Source: Tachypleus tridentatus
Lineage: Eukaryota > Arthropoda > Merostomata > Xiphosura > Limulidae
Reading direction: 5' to 3'
DNA: 64,000 bases
NCBI RefSeq assembly: GCF_004210375.1
Contig: NC_134834.1
Span: 149,453,009 to 149,517,008 of the forward strand
Shown here: piece after piece, positions 11,576-22,010 of the stretch
Numbering within the stretch: position 1 is the first letter of the stretch
Layout of the letters: the number at the start of each line of letters is the position of its first letter
Made by a program: the position numbers and the translations under genes
The notes under the pieces: generated by a model
Seen by the model: the letters and a program-made list of their open reading frames with translations, nothing else
Databases searched by the model: none
Told to the model about the DNA's origin: nothing

Positions 11576-11689
11576 AAAAGGATTAAGACAAAGTAAAAAA
11601 TTATATTTCAGGCTACTTTCATACAATAATGGAAGGTAAATCACAGGTGAAATATTAACATTTTATTATTCTTCATACTTTGTACAACA

Positions 11690-12740
11690 GAAACTTGGTT
11701 GAAGTTAATATTTTGTGTGTTCCCCTTTTTCTTTAATAAATTCAGACAGTCTTTCAGGCATTGTTGCAAAAAATATCTAATTGTATTCTCTTCTCTAAAT
11801 ATCTCTAATACACTCCCATAAATTTCCTTTAGAAGTAACTTTTGATTTGTTAAGTTTTTGATCTATCAAATTCCAGATGTGTTTGCTAGGTTGAGATCAG
11901 AGCTTTGTGGGGACTATTTTGTCATTTAAATGACTCCAGCAGCATCCTTCTTAGGTAATTTCTGTATAGGTTTGATGAGTGTTTGGGGTCTTTATGTTCT
12001 TGGTAGTAGAATCCTTTACCAATAATACACAAACTACTGGTATACCATGATGGATCAGTATCTGATGGTACATGTGCTGGTCCAATATTTCATCTATTTA
12101 AAAAATATCTCCTGTCACCCAGCAGAAACATAACACCTAAACCATTACACTACCTTCCTCATTGTGGGTGTTATACATTGACATAAGTATCTTTTCCTTT
12201 CTTCTTCTGAATGTACAACCTACACTTTGAGCCAGATATTTCAAACTTGGACTCATCTTTTAATAACAGCCCAGTTTTTGTGCTTTATAGAAACTTTCAG
12301 CCTATTGACAATATTTTTAGATCAAGTGAATGTTGTTTAACTGTTTACATGACCAAATTTTTCCATTATCATTGAGTCTTCTTGGTACTGTAGATCTGGA
12401 CACTTTTCTGTGACTTGGTACATGGTCATTTATCTCATGATTGAGATCAGTACCAGTCTTCCTTCTGTCCTAAAGGCTACATAAACAAAGATACATGACA
12501 TGAGTATCAATGAGTTTAGGTGTTCTGCCTCTGTCTTTCCTATTTTCAAATTTACCTGTCTTGGTCTCACAATTTAGCATGAACTTAACAGTGTTTGGGG
12601 AGCATTTCAAGTCTACAGTAATCTGTTGGAGACCAAAGCTTTACATTTTGTGTGACTTTTCTGCACCACCTGAAATTCTCTATGCTTTTCATGGCTGTGA
12701 TGTGACAACAAAACTTTATATATAGTGTTAAACACTATTT
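11690..12740 (-). mobile_element. Decayed Tc1/mariner transposase in PLOD intron
   Basis: On the minus strand the catalytic-region blocks DESKFE (near 12240-12260) and DPKHSS (near 11975-11990) can be read in the right order. An RNYL block follows. The frame is broken by several stops and shifts. The spacing fits the DDE/D domain of a Tc1-like element. Terminal inverted repeats were not resolved, so the borders are approximate. Confidence 0.7.
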
Positions 12741-13196
12741 TTATCAAGGTTTATTTATTTTATCGTATACCAGTATGATATCCTAGCTTCTTTCTATACA
12801 CTTAAGACACTACGTAGGGTGCCATAACAGGTATTTTAGACTCTAAATTTAACCACTATGTTCATTCAAACATAACCCTTAGAATATGCCTTAATACAAG
12901 TATATAGGACATATAAAGAATGATAAGTACTCTTACCCTGGCTCATTCAATTGTCAACATGGATCAGTAAAACATTACCGTAGTGTTGAAATTTACTATC
13001 TGTTATGACATGGAAGAATTAGCTTCATAAAATGGAATGAATGATAAAATATTCTCTTGTCCTAACACTTTTAACAGTACTGTGTATATATAAATGTATG
13101 TGTGTGATTTTAACCATTGTTGTTGTATTAGTCCAAACATTATTTAGACATAGTTTTTGGGTTTTCAGTGATTAGTTGATTTTTACATCTTTGCAG

Positions 13197-13310
13197 GGTA
13201 TGTTCATGTACGTTACCAACATGGAATACTTTGGACACCTCATCAATAGTGAAACATTTGATACATCTCATGTTCATAATGATTTGTATGAAATATACAC
13301 CAATCAGTTG
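13197..13310 (+). CDS. PLOD: PLOD exon b
   Basis: 114 nt, phase 0 to 0, between TTTGCAG and GTAAGA. It encodes 38 residues from GMFMYVTN to IYTNQL, matching the family's F(M/L)xxxNRxxxGxLL block, with HNDLYEIY. Confidence 0.94.
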
Positions 13311-13968
13311 GTAAGATTTCTTGTTCTTCTTCCATCTTTCTCTGACATGAGTTGTGAGTACTGTCTTTGTACTAGAGGTAAAGGGCAGGAAGATACAGGT
13401 TGTTGCCGATCAGTTATGTTTGGTATACAAATTTGTTAGCAGTAGACTCAACAGTCACTGCAGCTGTAAAACAAGGAACATTCTCCAAAGGGTTTTGCCA
13501 GTATTAATAAATTTCAAGTACTCACTATCAGACTGTTAGCATGTCTATAATGTTTGAATTGTGTGTTGTTTATAACAAAAAGTTCAGAAACTTCATAACA
13601 TCTGAACAGGTTAAGTGGTGGATAAGACTTGCTAAGAGTGCAGACTGGGGCAACACAGAAATACTGTCCAAGAAAGGGTGGTGTGAATGTTAGGTCTACT
13701 TATTTGTTTGTGTGTGTGTGTATGTTAAGGTAATGTCGTATCATTATTAAAAACAAATTTAGTCCATAAAAGTATCAGAAATACTACCACAAAAATATGC
13801 CTTCGGTCTTGATGGAGTTTGAAATTTGGAGTTATTGTCAGATGTTGAGAAATAGTTTGAGTAAAATAACAAATAAGAAAATAGATGAATGTTTTTAACT
13901 TTACAACCAAGATAAAATTAATGCAAACATTTGTTTAAAAAGAAGAAAATCTTAATTTGACTTTCTAG

Positions 13969-14037
13969 GACTGGGAGGAGAAGTACATTCACAAGAATTA
14001 CTCCAGGAATTTGGAGCCAGATCATCAGATAGATATG
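13969..14037 (+). CDS. PLOD: PLOD exon c
   Basis: 69 nt, phase 0 to 0, after CTTTCTAG and before GTAAGA. It encodes DWEEKYIHKNYSR and ten more residues, the conserved DWKEKYIHxNY block. Confidence 0.94.
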
Positions 14038-14299
14038 GTAAGAATTCTCTCCATATGTGATGCCATCTCTTTAAATGTTCTGGCAGATTACAAGCCAATA
14101 GCTCTGTCTATATATTATAGCTGATCACAATATCTTATCAGTGTCTGTAAGTTGTTATTCTAAATATAAATACTGGAATAATATTTTATGTTGATAAGTC
14201 AATGTTTTACAAGTTCATATAATTTGTTACTATTAGACAACAACATACTACAGAAGAATATTTGTTTTGTAAATTATGAAACTGTTTGTCTTTTTCAAG

Positions 14300-14404
14300 C
14301 CATGTCCAGATGTCTACTGGTTCCCTGTTGTTACAGAAACCTTTTGTAAACACCTAATAGAAGAAATGGAAAACTTTGGAAAGTGGTCAGATGGGAGCAA
14401 TAGT
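14300..14404 (+). CDS. PLOD: PLOD exon d
   Basis: 105 nt, phase 0 to 0, encoding [10 protein letters not shown] through KWSDGSNS. The donor AATAGT|GTAAGTTTA is itself the first unit of a long intronic tandem array. Confidence 0.94.
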
Positions 14405-15612
14405 GTAAGTTTATAGTAGAGTGAACAGTCTGAGATGTCAATAATGTAACTTTATTATAGTGAACAATCTGAAATGTCGATAATGTAGGTACATAATAGA
14501 GTGAACAATCTAAGATGTCGATAATGTAAGTTTATAATAGAGTGAACTATCTGAGATGTAAATAATGTAAGTTTACAGTAGAATAGAGTGAACATTTTGA
14601 GATGTCAATAATGCAAGTTTACAGTATTGTAGAGTGAACAGCCTGAGATTACAATAATGTAAGTTTACAGTATAGTAGAGTGAACAATCTGAGATGTCAG
14701 TAATGTAAGTTAACAATATAGTAGAGTGAACAATTTGAGATATCAATAATGTGACTTTACAATAGAGTGAACAATTTGAGATGTCAATAATGTGACTTTA
14801 CAATAGAGTGAACAATTTGAGATGTCAATAATGTGACTTTACAATAGAGTGAACAGTTCGAGATGTCAGTAATGTGAGTTTACAATAGAGTGAAAAGTTC
14901 GAGATGTCAATGACACTGCACAACAAAGTTTTTGCTTCTTGAACACTGTTGGGTGTTCCTTATAGATTTTTGGCTGCTGATCACGAAAATCACATCCAAA
15001 TTTGCCCATCACATACCATTTCATTGAAATATTCAGTTTTGCTACAATGGAAAAATGATATCAGGGCAACTGGAATCCGTCAATGCTTGCTGACTACTGT
15101 TGGACACTGAAACGTGATGTACTGGACATTGAATACAAATGAAAATCAGGAGCAAAACACTTTTAATTATGTTGAACTTAATAGCGTATTAGAAACATAA
15201 ACACAATTAAATACTTTATTGCTGGTAAACAGTTAACTGTCTATTTCTCAGAGTTCCTACGTGATGAAGCAAAATTAAAACTATATTTGTGCATACCCAC
15301 CAGGTACCTGTCACAATCAGCAAAAACATCTCAGGAAGCAAAACTTTTCAAAAAAATTGTTGTTCAGTGTAATGTGAGTTTACAATAGAGTGAACAATTC
15401 AAGATGTCAATAATGTGAGTTTATAATAGAGTGAACAATTCGAGATGTCAGTAATGTGAGTTTGCAATAGAGTAAACAATCTGAGATGTCAGTAATGTGA
15501 GTTTACAATAGAGTGAACAATCTGAGATGTCAACACTACATTTACAGTAGAGTAAACAGACTGAGATGTCAATAATGTAAGTTTACAATAGAGTATAGTG
15601 AGCAATCTAAGA
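14397..15612. repeat. Tandem array of about 41-46 bp starting at the PLOD exon d donor
   Basis: The unit is AATGTAAGTTTACAATAGAG plus TGAACAATCTGAGATGTCA. About 17 units are split into 14397-14913 and 15370-15612 by an inserted element. The first unit overlaps the last exon bases (CAATAGT) and the true donor. Many units therefore carry GTAAGT or GTGAGT in the same context. Confidence 0.93.
14914..15369. mobile_element. Small non-autonomous DNA transposon with CACTG ends inside the array
   Basis: A 456-bp insert splits the tandem array. Its left end CACTGCACAACAA and right end TTGTTGTTCAGTG are inverted repeats with one mismatch, and the similarity continues into AGTTTTTGCTTC / GAAGCAAAACTTTT. 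Removing it and one 3-bp TGA/TAA target copy restores the array unit exactly (CAA-TAA-TGTGAG). CACTG ends are known from the CMC (CACTA/Mirage/Chapaev) group. It has no ORF. Confidence 0.8.
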
Positions 15613-16018
15613 TGAGCAAATCAGTGAATGCATTAGGCTTCTATATCACACGTTCTCTTTGCAATTTTACCTTTTAAAATCTTTAATCTATTTATTAAAC
15701 AGTTGGTTTCCTGTATAATATCTAATGATGAATTATGAGAAATGACATAAAATTATTCAAATACTTAAATTTATTTAGGTTACTGTGAATTAAAAGAAAC
15801 TCAAAACCTTAAAGGAAAATTTATTCTACTGAAAAACAAAGTAATGATTTGCAAAGTATGTGCAGTTCCTAGAAGTTGGTAAAATGAAGACCTTAAGAAA
15901 TATTTGAAAATAAGATTAGTAGTGTAAGTAGAACAATGGAACCAATGGAATGTATCAGAAACTTTTTCAACATATTTTAAAATATATGTAAAGTAATGCT
16001 TACATACTCTACTCTTAG

Positions 16019-16166
16019 GATCCAAGACTAGCTCGGGGGCTACGAAAACGTGCCTACAAGAGATATTCACATGAATCAAATTGGCTTTGAACAACATTGG
16101 CTTTACTTCCTCAGGGAATACATCCGACCAGTTCAAGAAAAAGTGTTTACTGGCTACTTGCATGAT
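16019..16166 (+). pseudogene. PLOD: PLOD exon e with +1 frameshift
   Basis: Flanked by ACTCTTAG and GTGAGT. The first six or seven codons (DPRLARG) and everything after the G run (YENVPT through TGYLHD) match the family, but in two different frames. The change is one extra G in the run at 16035-16039. A homopolymer like this is a common place for a sequencing error. Confidence 0.9.
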
Positions 16167-17237
16167 GTGAGTTTTGTAGTCCAGTAAGGATATTCATACA
16201 CTAAATGCTGTCGATCATAAATTTATAATCCATTCAATAATAGGTTGTTTTCAAACAGAACTTTAAAAAAATGCTGTTTTGCCAGCTAAATCTGCTTAAT
16301 TCAGTGGACACTGATGGTTTCTTTATGATTTTTCTTCTGGTATTTTTTAATATAATCAAAGAAAACATGTAAAGGTTAAAGAAACTGTTTTCAGTGTTTC
16401 TTCCACTGTCTCTTTATAAAAATTTACAAAAAAAAGAATTGGCACCAAAACTCAAATTGTGGTATGTTGGTTGATGTTAAAACTACTTCACATGTGCTAA
16501 CCCCCGATAAATGTTTCATATTTTATTTATCATGTCTAATCTATCAGCAGAATAAAAGTATAAACTTAGTTTGGTTTAATTTCATAAGTTCTTTTTCATT
16601 AACAGGAGATACAATAATTAAACTGATTCACTATTTCCTATAATTAACACAGGTGAAAACAATAAAGTGACTAATTAATATTTATATATATTACATTAAC
16701 TGTAAGTGATTTCTTACTTTAAAATTACACCATGTTATTCATTCTTTCTTGTTGATACATTAAGGGTATGATCTATTGATGACTATTAAAAGAAACACCT
16801 AAACCAGAACACAGTATTCTGATTAATTAGGAACATTTGTATACAGTTTTGTGACTTTATCAAAATGGACATAATTCATTCTTTCCTCTTTTCATTGAAC
16901 CAACTCATTCATACTTCCAACATGGTGATCCTTCACTGTCTTATAATTTCATCTCAAACCATCCTGAGGTTTCCCAGATTAAGTATAACATAAGATAAAC
17001 AGAACCTCTTAATTTTCTGTAGAAACGTGAACTGTTTCTCAGCAAAGTGCTGGCTTGCATGCTACACTAGTTTTCTGAGACTGTGTTCAAACTGTGTTTG
17101 AATCCAGTGTAAATTTTAACATCTCCTTGTATATTCTGTACGTTTGCCATTCAGCAGGGTTTCTAAACACTCAAATAACTATTCACAATACTTTTAAATG
17201 TTTGTTATTATATGATACCTTTACCTTATATTTTCAG

Positions 17238-17366
17238 CCTCCAAAAGCATTAATGAACTTTGTTGTGAGATATCGCCCTGACGAACAGCCTTCTCTTCGT
17301 CCCCATCACGATTCATCAACATACACTATTAACATCGCCTTGAATCGACCGCACATTGACTTCGAG
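17238..17366 (+). CDS. PLOD: PLOD exon f (Fe(II)-binding HHD)
   Basis: 129 nt, phase 0 to 0. It encodes the [17 protein letters not shown] block with the H-x-D-type iron ligands, then TINIALN and DFE before GTGAGA. Confidence 0.95.
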
Positions 17367-17606
17367 GTGAGACTATATCTTCATCTGTAAATATGTTAAT
17401 ATGAGTAAACTTTGGTAGACTGACAGTCGCTAACAGTACTTTAACTAATGTACAGTCTTACCCAATATTTGTATGAACATTAAACTACATGTTCAAATAA
17501 AACAAGTTTGTACATGTAATTCTTTAACTAATGTTTAATCTTACCCAGTGTTTGTATGAAGGTTAACCTACGTGTTGACATAAATGTTTATTGATTTTAC
17601 TTTCAG

Positions 17607-17762
17607 GGGGGAGGCTGCCGGTTCATAAGATACAACTGTTCAGTTCGAGAGATGAAGATCGGCTGGAGTTTCATCCATCCTGGTCGTCTAACCCATTATC
17701 ACGAGGGACTGAAAGTAGAAAAGGGGACTCGTTATATCATGGTCTCTTTTGTAGATCCTTAA
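17607..17762 (+). CDS. PLOD: PLOD exon g (last exon)
   Basis: 156 nt including TAA at 17760-17762. It begins [12 protein letters not shown], carries the third iron ligand in GRLTHYHEG and the 2-oxoglutarate Arg in GTRYI, and ends VSFVDP, the normal PLOD C-terminus used for ER association. Confidence 0.95.
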   Translation, partial: GGGCRFIRYNCSVREMKIGWSFIHPGRLTHYHEGLKVEKGTRYIMVSFVDP

Positions 17763-19330
17763 CTGTAGTTTTCTCCTACTTGTCAGTTATTTTATAACAA
17801 GGACACACACACTATGCATGAAAGTGCTACCTCCTACTTATCTAAATATATCATGTATAATACAGTTAGAAAAACAGTTACTGTTCTACCTATCTAGACA
17901 CAACTCTTTTTCTTTGTTAATTTCTGTATTTTTTCTTTTATTATGAAGAAACATTGATGAAATAGAGAGATGGAGTTATTTCTTAGAATACCTTTTATAC
18001 ATGATTCCTAGAAATAACTTCCATTCTCCTGTTTTATGGAATGAAACATAAGAACTTCTATTAAGGTAGGAAGATATTTAGTTGAAAACTTATAATATGC
18101 TTTCGATATTTCATAAGGACAGACTGGATGTTGGCAGCTCATTTTGCATCAGTACTGGAATTAAAATTCAAAATTGTGTAAAAACTGAAACTTCTTAGCC
18201 ACAAGCATGTTTTAAATTTGTTTGTAGAAAATATTCGGTAAATTATCAGCCCTTGTTCACTAGAGGAGTCGATTTAATTGAAACGGTAAATTGTCAAATC
18301 CTTATAATCATTATCTCCTTATTTAAACATGACACTGAGATGATGGCACATTATATTTTCTTAAACTTTCTTACATGAAGGAAGTAATTGTAGTAATGTA
18401 GTAGTTTTAAGTTTTATTCCCTGTAGGTGAAGCAACTTAGAATATAAATGCAGTAAACTGTTGGCCTCCATTTATCTTATTTAATACTACAACAAAGTGA
18501 TCTGGTTTTTCTTTAATGAACCAAAAACTTACACATGTGTTATTCTGTGTTCATCCCTGCAACTCACAAGTAACAGTATACATCTGTAATTACCTGTGAA
18601 TTATGTAGATGAAATACACGTTTGTGTGTGCAACCGTGAAGAAGGTTATATGCCATGGTTTTACCAGTTGATTTCTAATTTCTTTATTTTAATAAGTGTT
18701 GTTAAGTACATGTGCCAAGTTGTACCTGTTGCTTTAGTCAAATTATGCTAATCATAATGCTCAAACAACAGTGCATTAAACCAGGTTTGTAATCTAGTCT
18801 TACTTATATAAAAGTTGATGTGTTTTTAGTCTGTTTTCATACTTGAACATGCTCTTGGTAGGTGGTCAACTATCTTCTCTAATATATACTCACAACACAC
18901 CCATCACAGCTCAACTTGTAAAGTAATTCTTGGCAAAAACAGTGAAAATACTGACATGCATGCTAACAAACATTGAAATGAGTGTATATAATTTAATAAC
19001 CAACTTAAATTCATGTTTTGTGTAATTATGTTGATGAAGCATTGCAAAGAAAGTATTTTTATAACATGCTTTGGCTATTAATATTTGATTTTGTCTTTTA
19101 TACCTATGCATATTAAATAAATAAACTGCCTTGATTAGAAATAAAGGTTTGATTCTTTATAGATTTATATGGTAAAATTAGTGAGTTTATTTCCTTTGTT
19201 TTTGAAAGACAATGAAAGACTGGCTATATACTCTATGACATTGGTCTCGACAGATTCCCAACACATACACTATCACACTGGCTTTCCATACCAATCAAGT
19301 AACCAATGCAAACAACGACTGGTTTTGTAA
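17763..19330. other. PLOD 3' UTR and intergenic, no gene seen
   Basis: AT-rich, no exon recognised on either strand. The first part is probably PLOD 3' UTR. Confidence 0.5.
19116..19125 (+). promoter_or_regulatory. Possible poly(A) signals downstream of PLOD
   Basis: Overlapping AATAAATAAA about 1.35 kb after the PLOD stop. A nearer real signal cannot be excluded. Confidence 0.25.
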
Positions 19331-22010
19331 GTTTAAGTGTGATATCTCAGACTGTGTTTATTTTACAGAAAAATTGAAGACCCAATTCATTAAAAATATA
19401 TTGCTTTGAAAGCCAAAATATTTTCTTTTGTTTTTAATAAAGTTGGGCTAATTCTAGCCATGAAGACATAAATTTAGAAATTTAGCTGAAGTCCCTCTAG
19501 TGCCTTTCTTTTTATAGGAAGTAAAGTAAAATCATGACTAGGTCGTATATTCATAACAAATGAAATATTTTGACATCTTTAATGAAAGAGTTCTAATTTT
19601 ATGAGTTTATGTCACTGTACCTTTGTGGTCTAATAATATAAAGAAAATTAATGAAAACTTTTGAAAAGTAAAAGGATTATAAATTTGGTAATTTAGAGGA
19701 AAAAATTAATTAATTTCAAACACATAAAACAAGTGCGTATTTTAATGCAAAACTAAGTGTTAAATCTCTGATCGTGTTTTTCTTCTGTGAAAACTCAGTC
19801 AGTAGTGAAATATCAAGAATCTGATGAAAAATACTGTATCACTTCAAAACCAAAAAAAAAATTCTTTTAAACACAATAAAAACAAATTAGAGGTAGAGTA
19901 AATTTGATAGAATTCATAATATTCCAGATTTATGAGTTCTTGTTAAAAAAAAATTCCTATTCTTAAAATCCAACCATGATTTGTAATTTTTGAAAATTAA
20001 AAGCAAAGCTTGCAGAAATAGTGATAAACACTCAATCTTTAAATTGTGGAAATTTTAATGAAAATAGTTCTGTTTTATGAAGTGAAAATAAAGTTAACAA
20101 ATAATATGAAAATAAAATTGGATACAAAATTAACTTTTCTGAAACACAAAAAAAAAGTGTTTGTATTTTAATACGAAATGAAGAATAATATCTCTGATTG
20201 TGTTTATTTATTGGAACAAATACAATATTCAAATATTATGAATTTAATCAACATCATAGTATGCCATCTTCAGGAGCATTGTCACAATCTTTCACTTCTG
20301 TCCTGTGATTTTCTCATTAGTTCTTAATATTTTATCTGTTTTAGTTTACCCTTTAATATTTATTTATCCACTCTGTTCTTAAGTCATGCACTATATATGT
20401 TCCCTTCTAGTAGGACTCACTGGACGTTGTCTCGTCTCATAATTTAGCCAAAATGTGCTACTTTCCCCCTCTTGATGGTAGATACATATCTTTTCACATT
20501 CATCTACTGAGAACTTCTTGCCTTGTCTGTCCAGGATATCTTTGACATCTCTCTGTGCACCCACATCATAAATACTTCCAGTTTGTAAACCAATGCTTGT
20601 GTCAAGATCTGTGTTTCACAGCCATGTAACAGAGTTGACCACATATAGCACTTCATGATTCTCTTCCTTGCTTTTACAGGTATGTTCTTTGATTTCAAAC
20701 TTGTTTCCACACTATTAAAGGCACCTCTTGTCACCTCAGTTCTCTTCACTATTTCAGTTCACATTTTCTATCATCTGTCATGGTCTGGTCCAAGTATGTC
20801 AATTTCTCTTCTTGTTCTTTCTCCTTTTTTCTATTTGTATCTGAATTTCTAGCTTGTTATCATAATCTTTATCTCCTTAGCATTCCATTTCATTCCACAT
20901 CTTGTCCTACATCATTCAAAATATCTTAAGTCTTGTTCTGTGTCAGCCAATCAGTGCAGTGTGTCATCAGCATATCATAAATTGTTTGTCAGCATGACAG
21001 ATCTTAGTACCTTTATTGCTGTCAGTGTTTTGAAAGTTGTTTTCTGTGAATAAATTAAATGGATATTGGAAGAGGACACAACCCTGATCTACTACTCTTT
21101 TAATTTATATTTCTGGTACAGTTCATCTTCACTCCTTATGAATGTTTTTTTTTTTGGTTCCAGTACAGATTTCATTGCAACTGCAAATTTTGCTGTCCAT
21201 ATCTAGGCTTTTCGAGCATTCCATCTCCTTTTCATTGTTAACTCTGTTGAAAGCTTTATCATAATCAATAAAGCAGATCTTTTCCAGTATCCAAGTATCT
21301 TTCTGCTATTGTACTGAAATTGAAGACTCATTTCCATTGTTTGTTTTCCTGTTATAAATCCATTTTGCCCTTTGCTTATCTCATTTTCATTTGTTCATTG
21401 ATTTGTGTAGTGTGATGTTCAATATATGACTCATCAGACTTAGTGTCCTGTAATCTGGACAGTTTGCGATCTTTGCTTTCTGTGGCATTCTGACAAATTT
21501 CAAGTCATTCGTATCAGATAGAATGCATCCAGAATCATGTACGAGGTTATGTAACTCTAATTTCCTTCAGTCTTGCATTGTCTAATGCTTTCACCATTTC
21601 TGTTGTGATGTCATCACTTCCACTTGCTTTACCACTTTTCATATGTTCAATAACGTTTTCTACTTCATGATGGCCCTTCCTTCTTGGTTATCAATTTTAG
21701 GCGATTTCTCTCATTGTAATAGAGTTCATTCACATGCTTTGACCCATCTGATGGCAATTTTTCTGAATCTTATCTGGTATAAAAGTATACTTAAAGGTGG
21801 AGTAAATTTTGAAAAAAGTTGTAATAACCTTCTAGATTTACAAATTTGGTAAAAAGAAATTATTCTTGAAATGTTTCTACAGCTTACATTTTTGTCAGAT
21901 GTAAATTAAAAGTGAAACTAGCAGAAATAGTCATAAGAAATGAAGGTTTTGATGAAAACGAATCTTATTTTGCGAAGTATAGACCGAATGCATCTTTCTG
22001 ATTAAATAAG
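19330..22010. repeat. Repeat with a unit of about 420 bp, interrupted by a LINE
   Basis: A block reading TCTCTGATYGTGTTT recurs near 19344, 19765 and 20191, spaced about 421 and 426 bp. Other matched blocks include GAGGTAGAGTAAATTT at about 19890 and GGTGGAGTAAATTTT at about 21796. The fourth partial unit thus resumes after the LINE. Copies are clearly diverged. Confidence 0.65.
20270..21775 (-). mobile_element. Degenerate non-LTR retrotransposon (LINE) reverse transcriptase
   Basis: On the minus strand, reverse-transcriptase blocks appear in the right order despite stops and frameshifts. FIDYDKAFNRV is at about 21240-21285, the YADD catalytic box is at 20963-20974, and a C-terminal stretch at 20504-20749 has IPVKARKRIMKCYMWSTLLHGCET. 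These are typical of LINE RT ends. No endonuclease domain is recognised. It is dead and 5'-truncated. Confidence 0.85.

Larger units (their letters stand above)
11151..17762 (+). pseudogene. PLOD: Procollagen-lysine 5-dioxygenase (lysyl hydroxylase, PLOD), 3' part, one frameshift
   Basis: Seven exons encode the C-terminal 285 residues of a lysyl hydroxylase, the ER enzyme that hydroxylates collagen lysines using Fe(II), 2-oxoglutarate, O2 and ascorbate. Diagnostic segments are [65 protein letters not shown] and [12 protein letters not shown] at the stop. The Fe ligands are the His and Asp of HHD in exon 6 and the His of THYHEG in exon 7. The 2-oxoglutarate-binding Arg is in GTRYI. All visible introns are GT-AG and in phase, except that exon 5 is 148 nt instead of 147: a five-G run at 16035-16039 where four are needed. 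The shifted frame stops within about 17 codons. The first visible exon starts in phase 2, so upstream exons must exist, but none is recognised here. It could be a working gene with an assembly error, or a damaged paralogue. Confidence 0.8.

Noticed and set aside
14397-15612. CRISPR-like look of regularly spaced repeats
   Set aside because: Units are contiguous without unique spacers, and the genome is an intron-rich animal.
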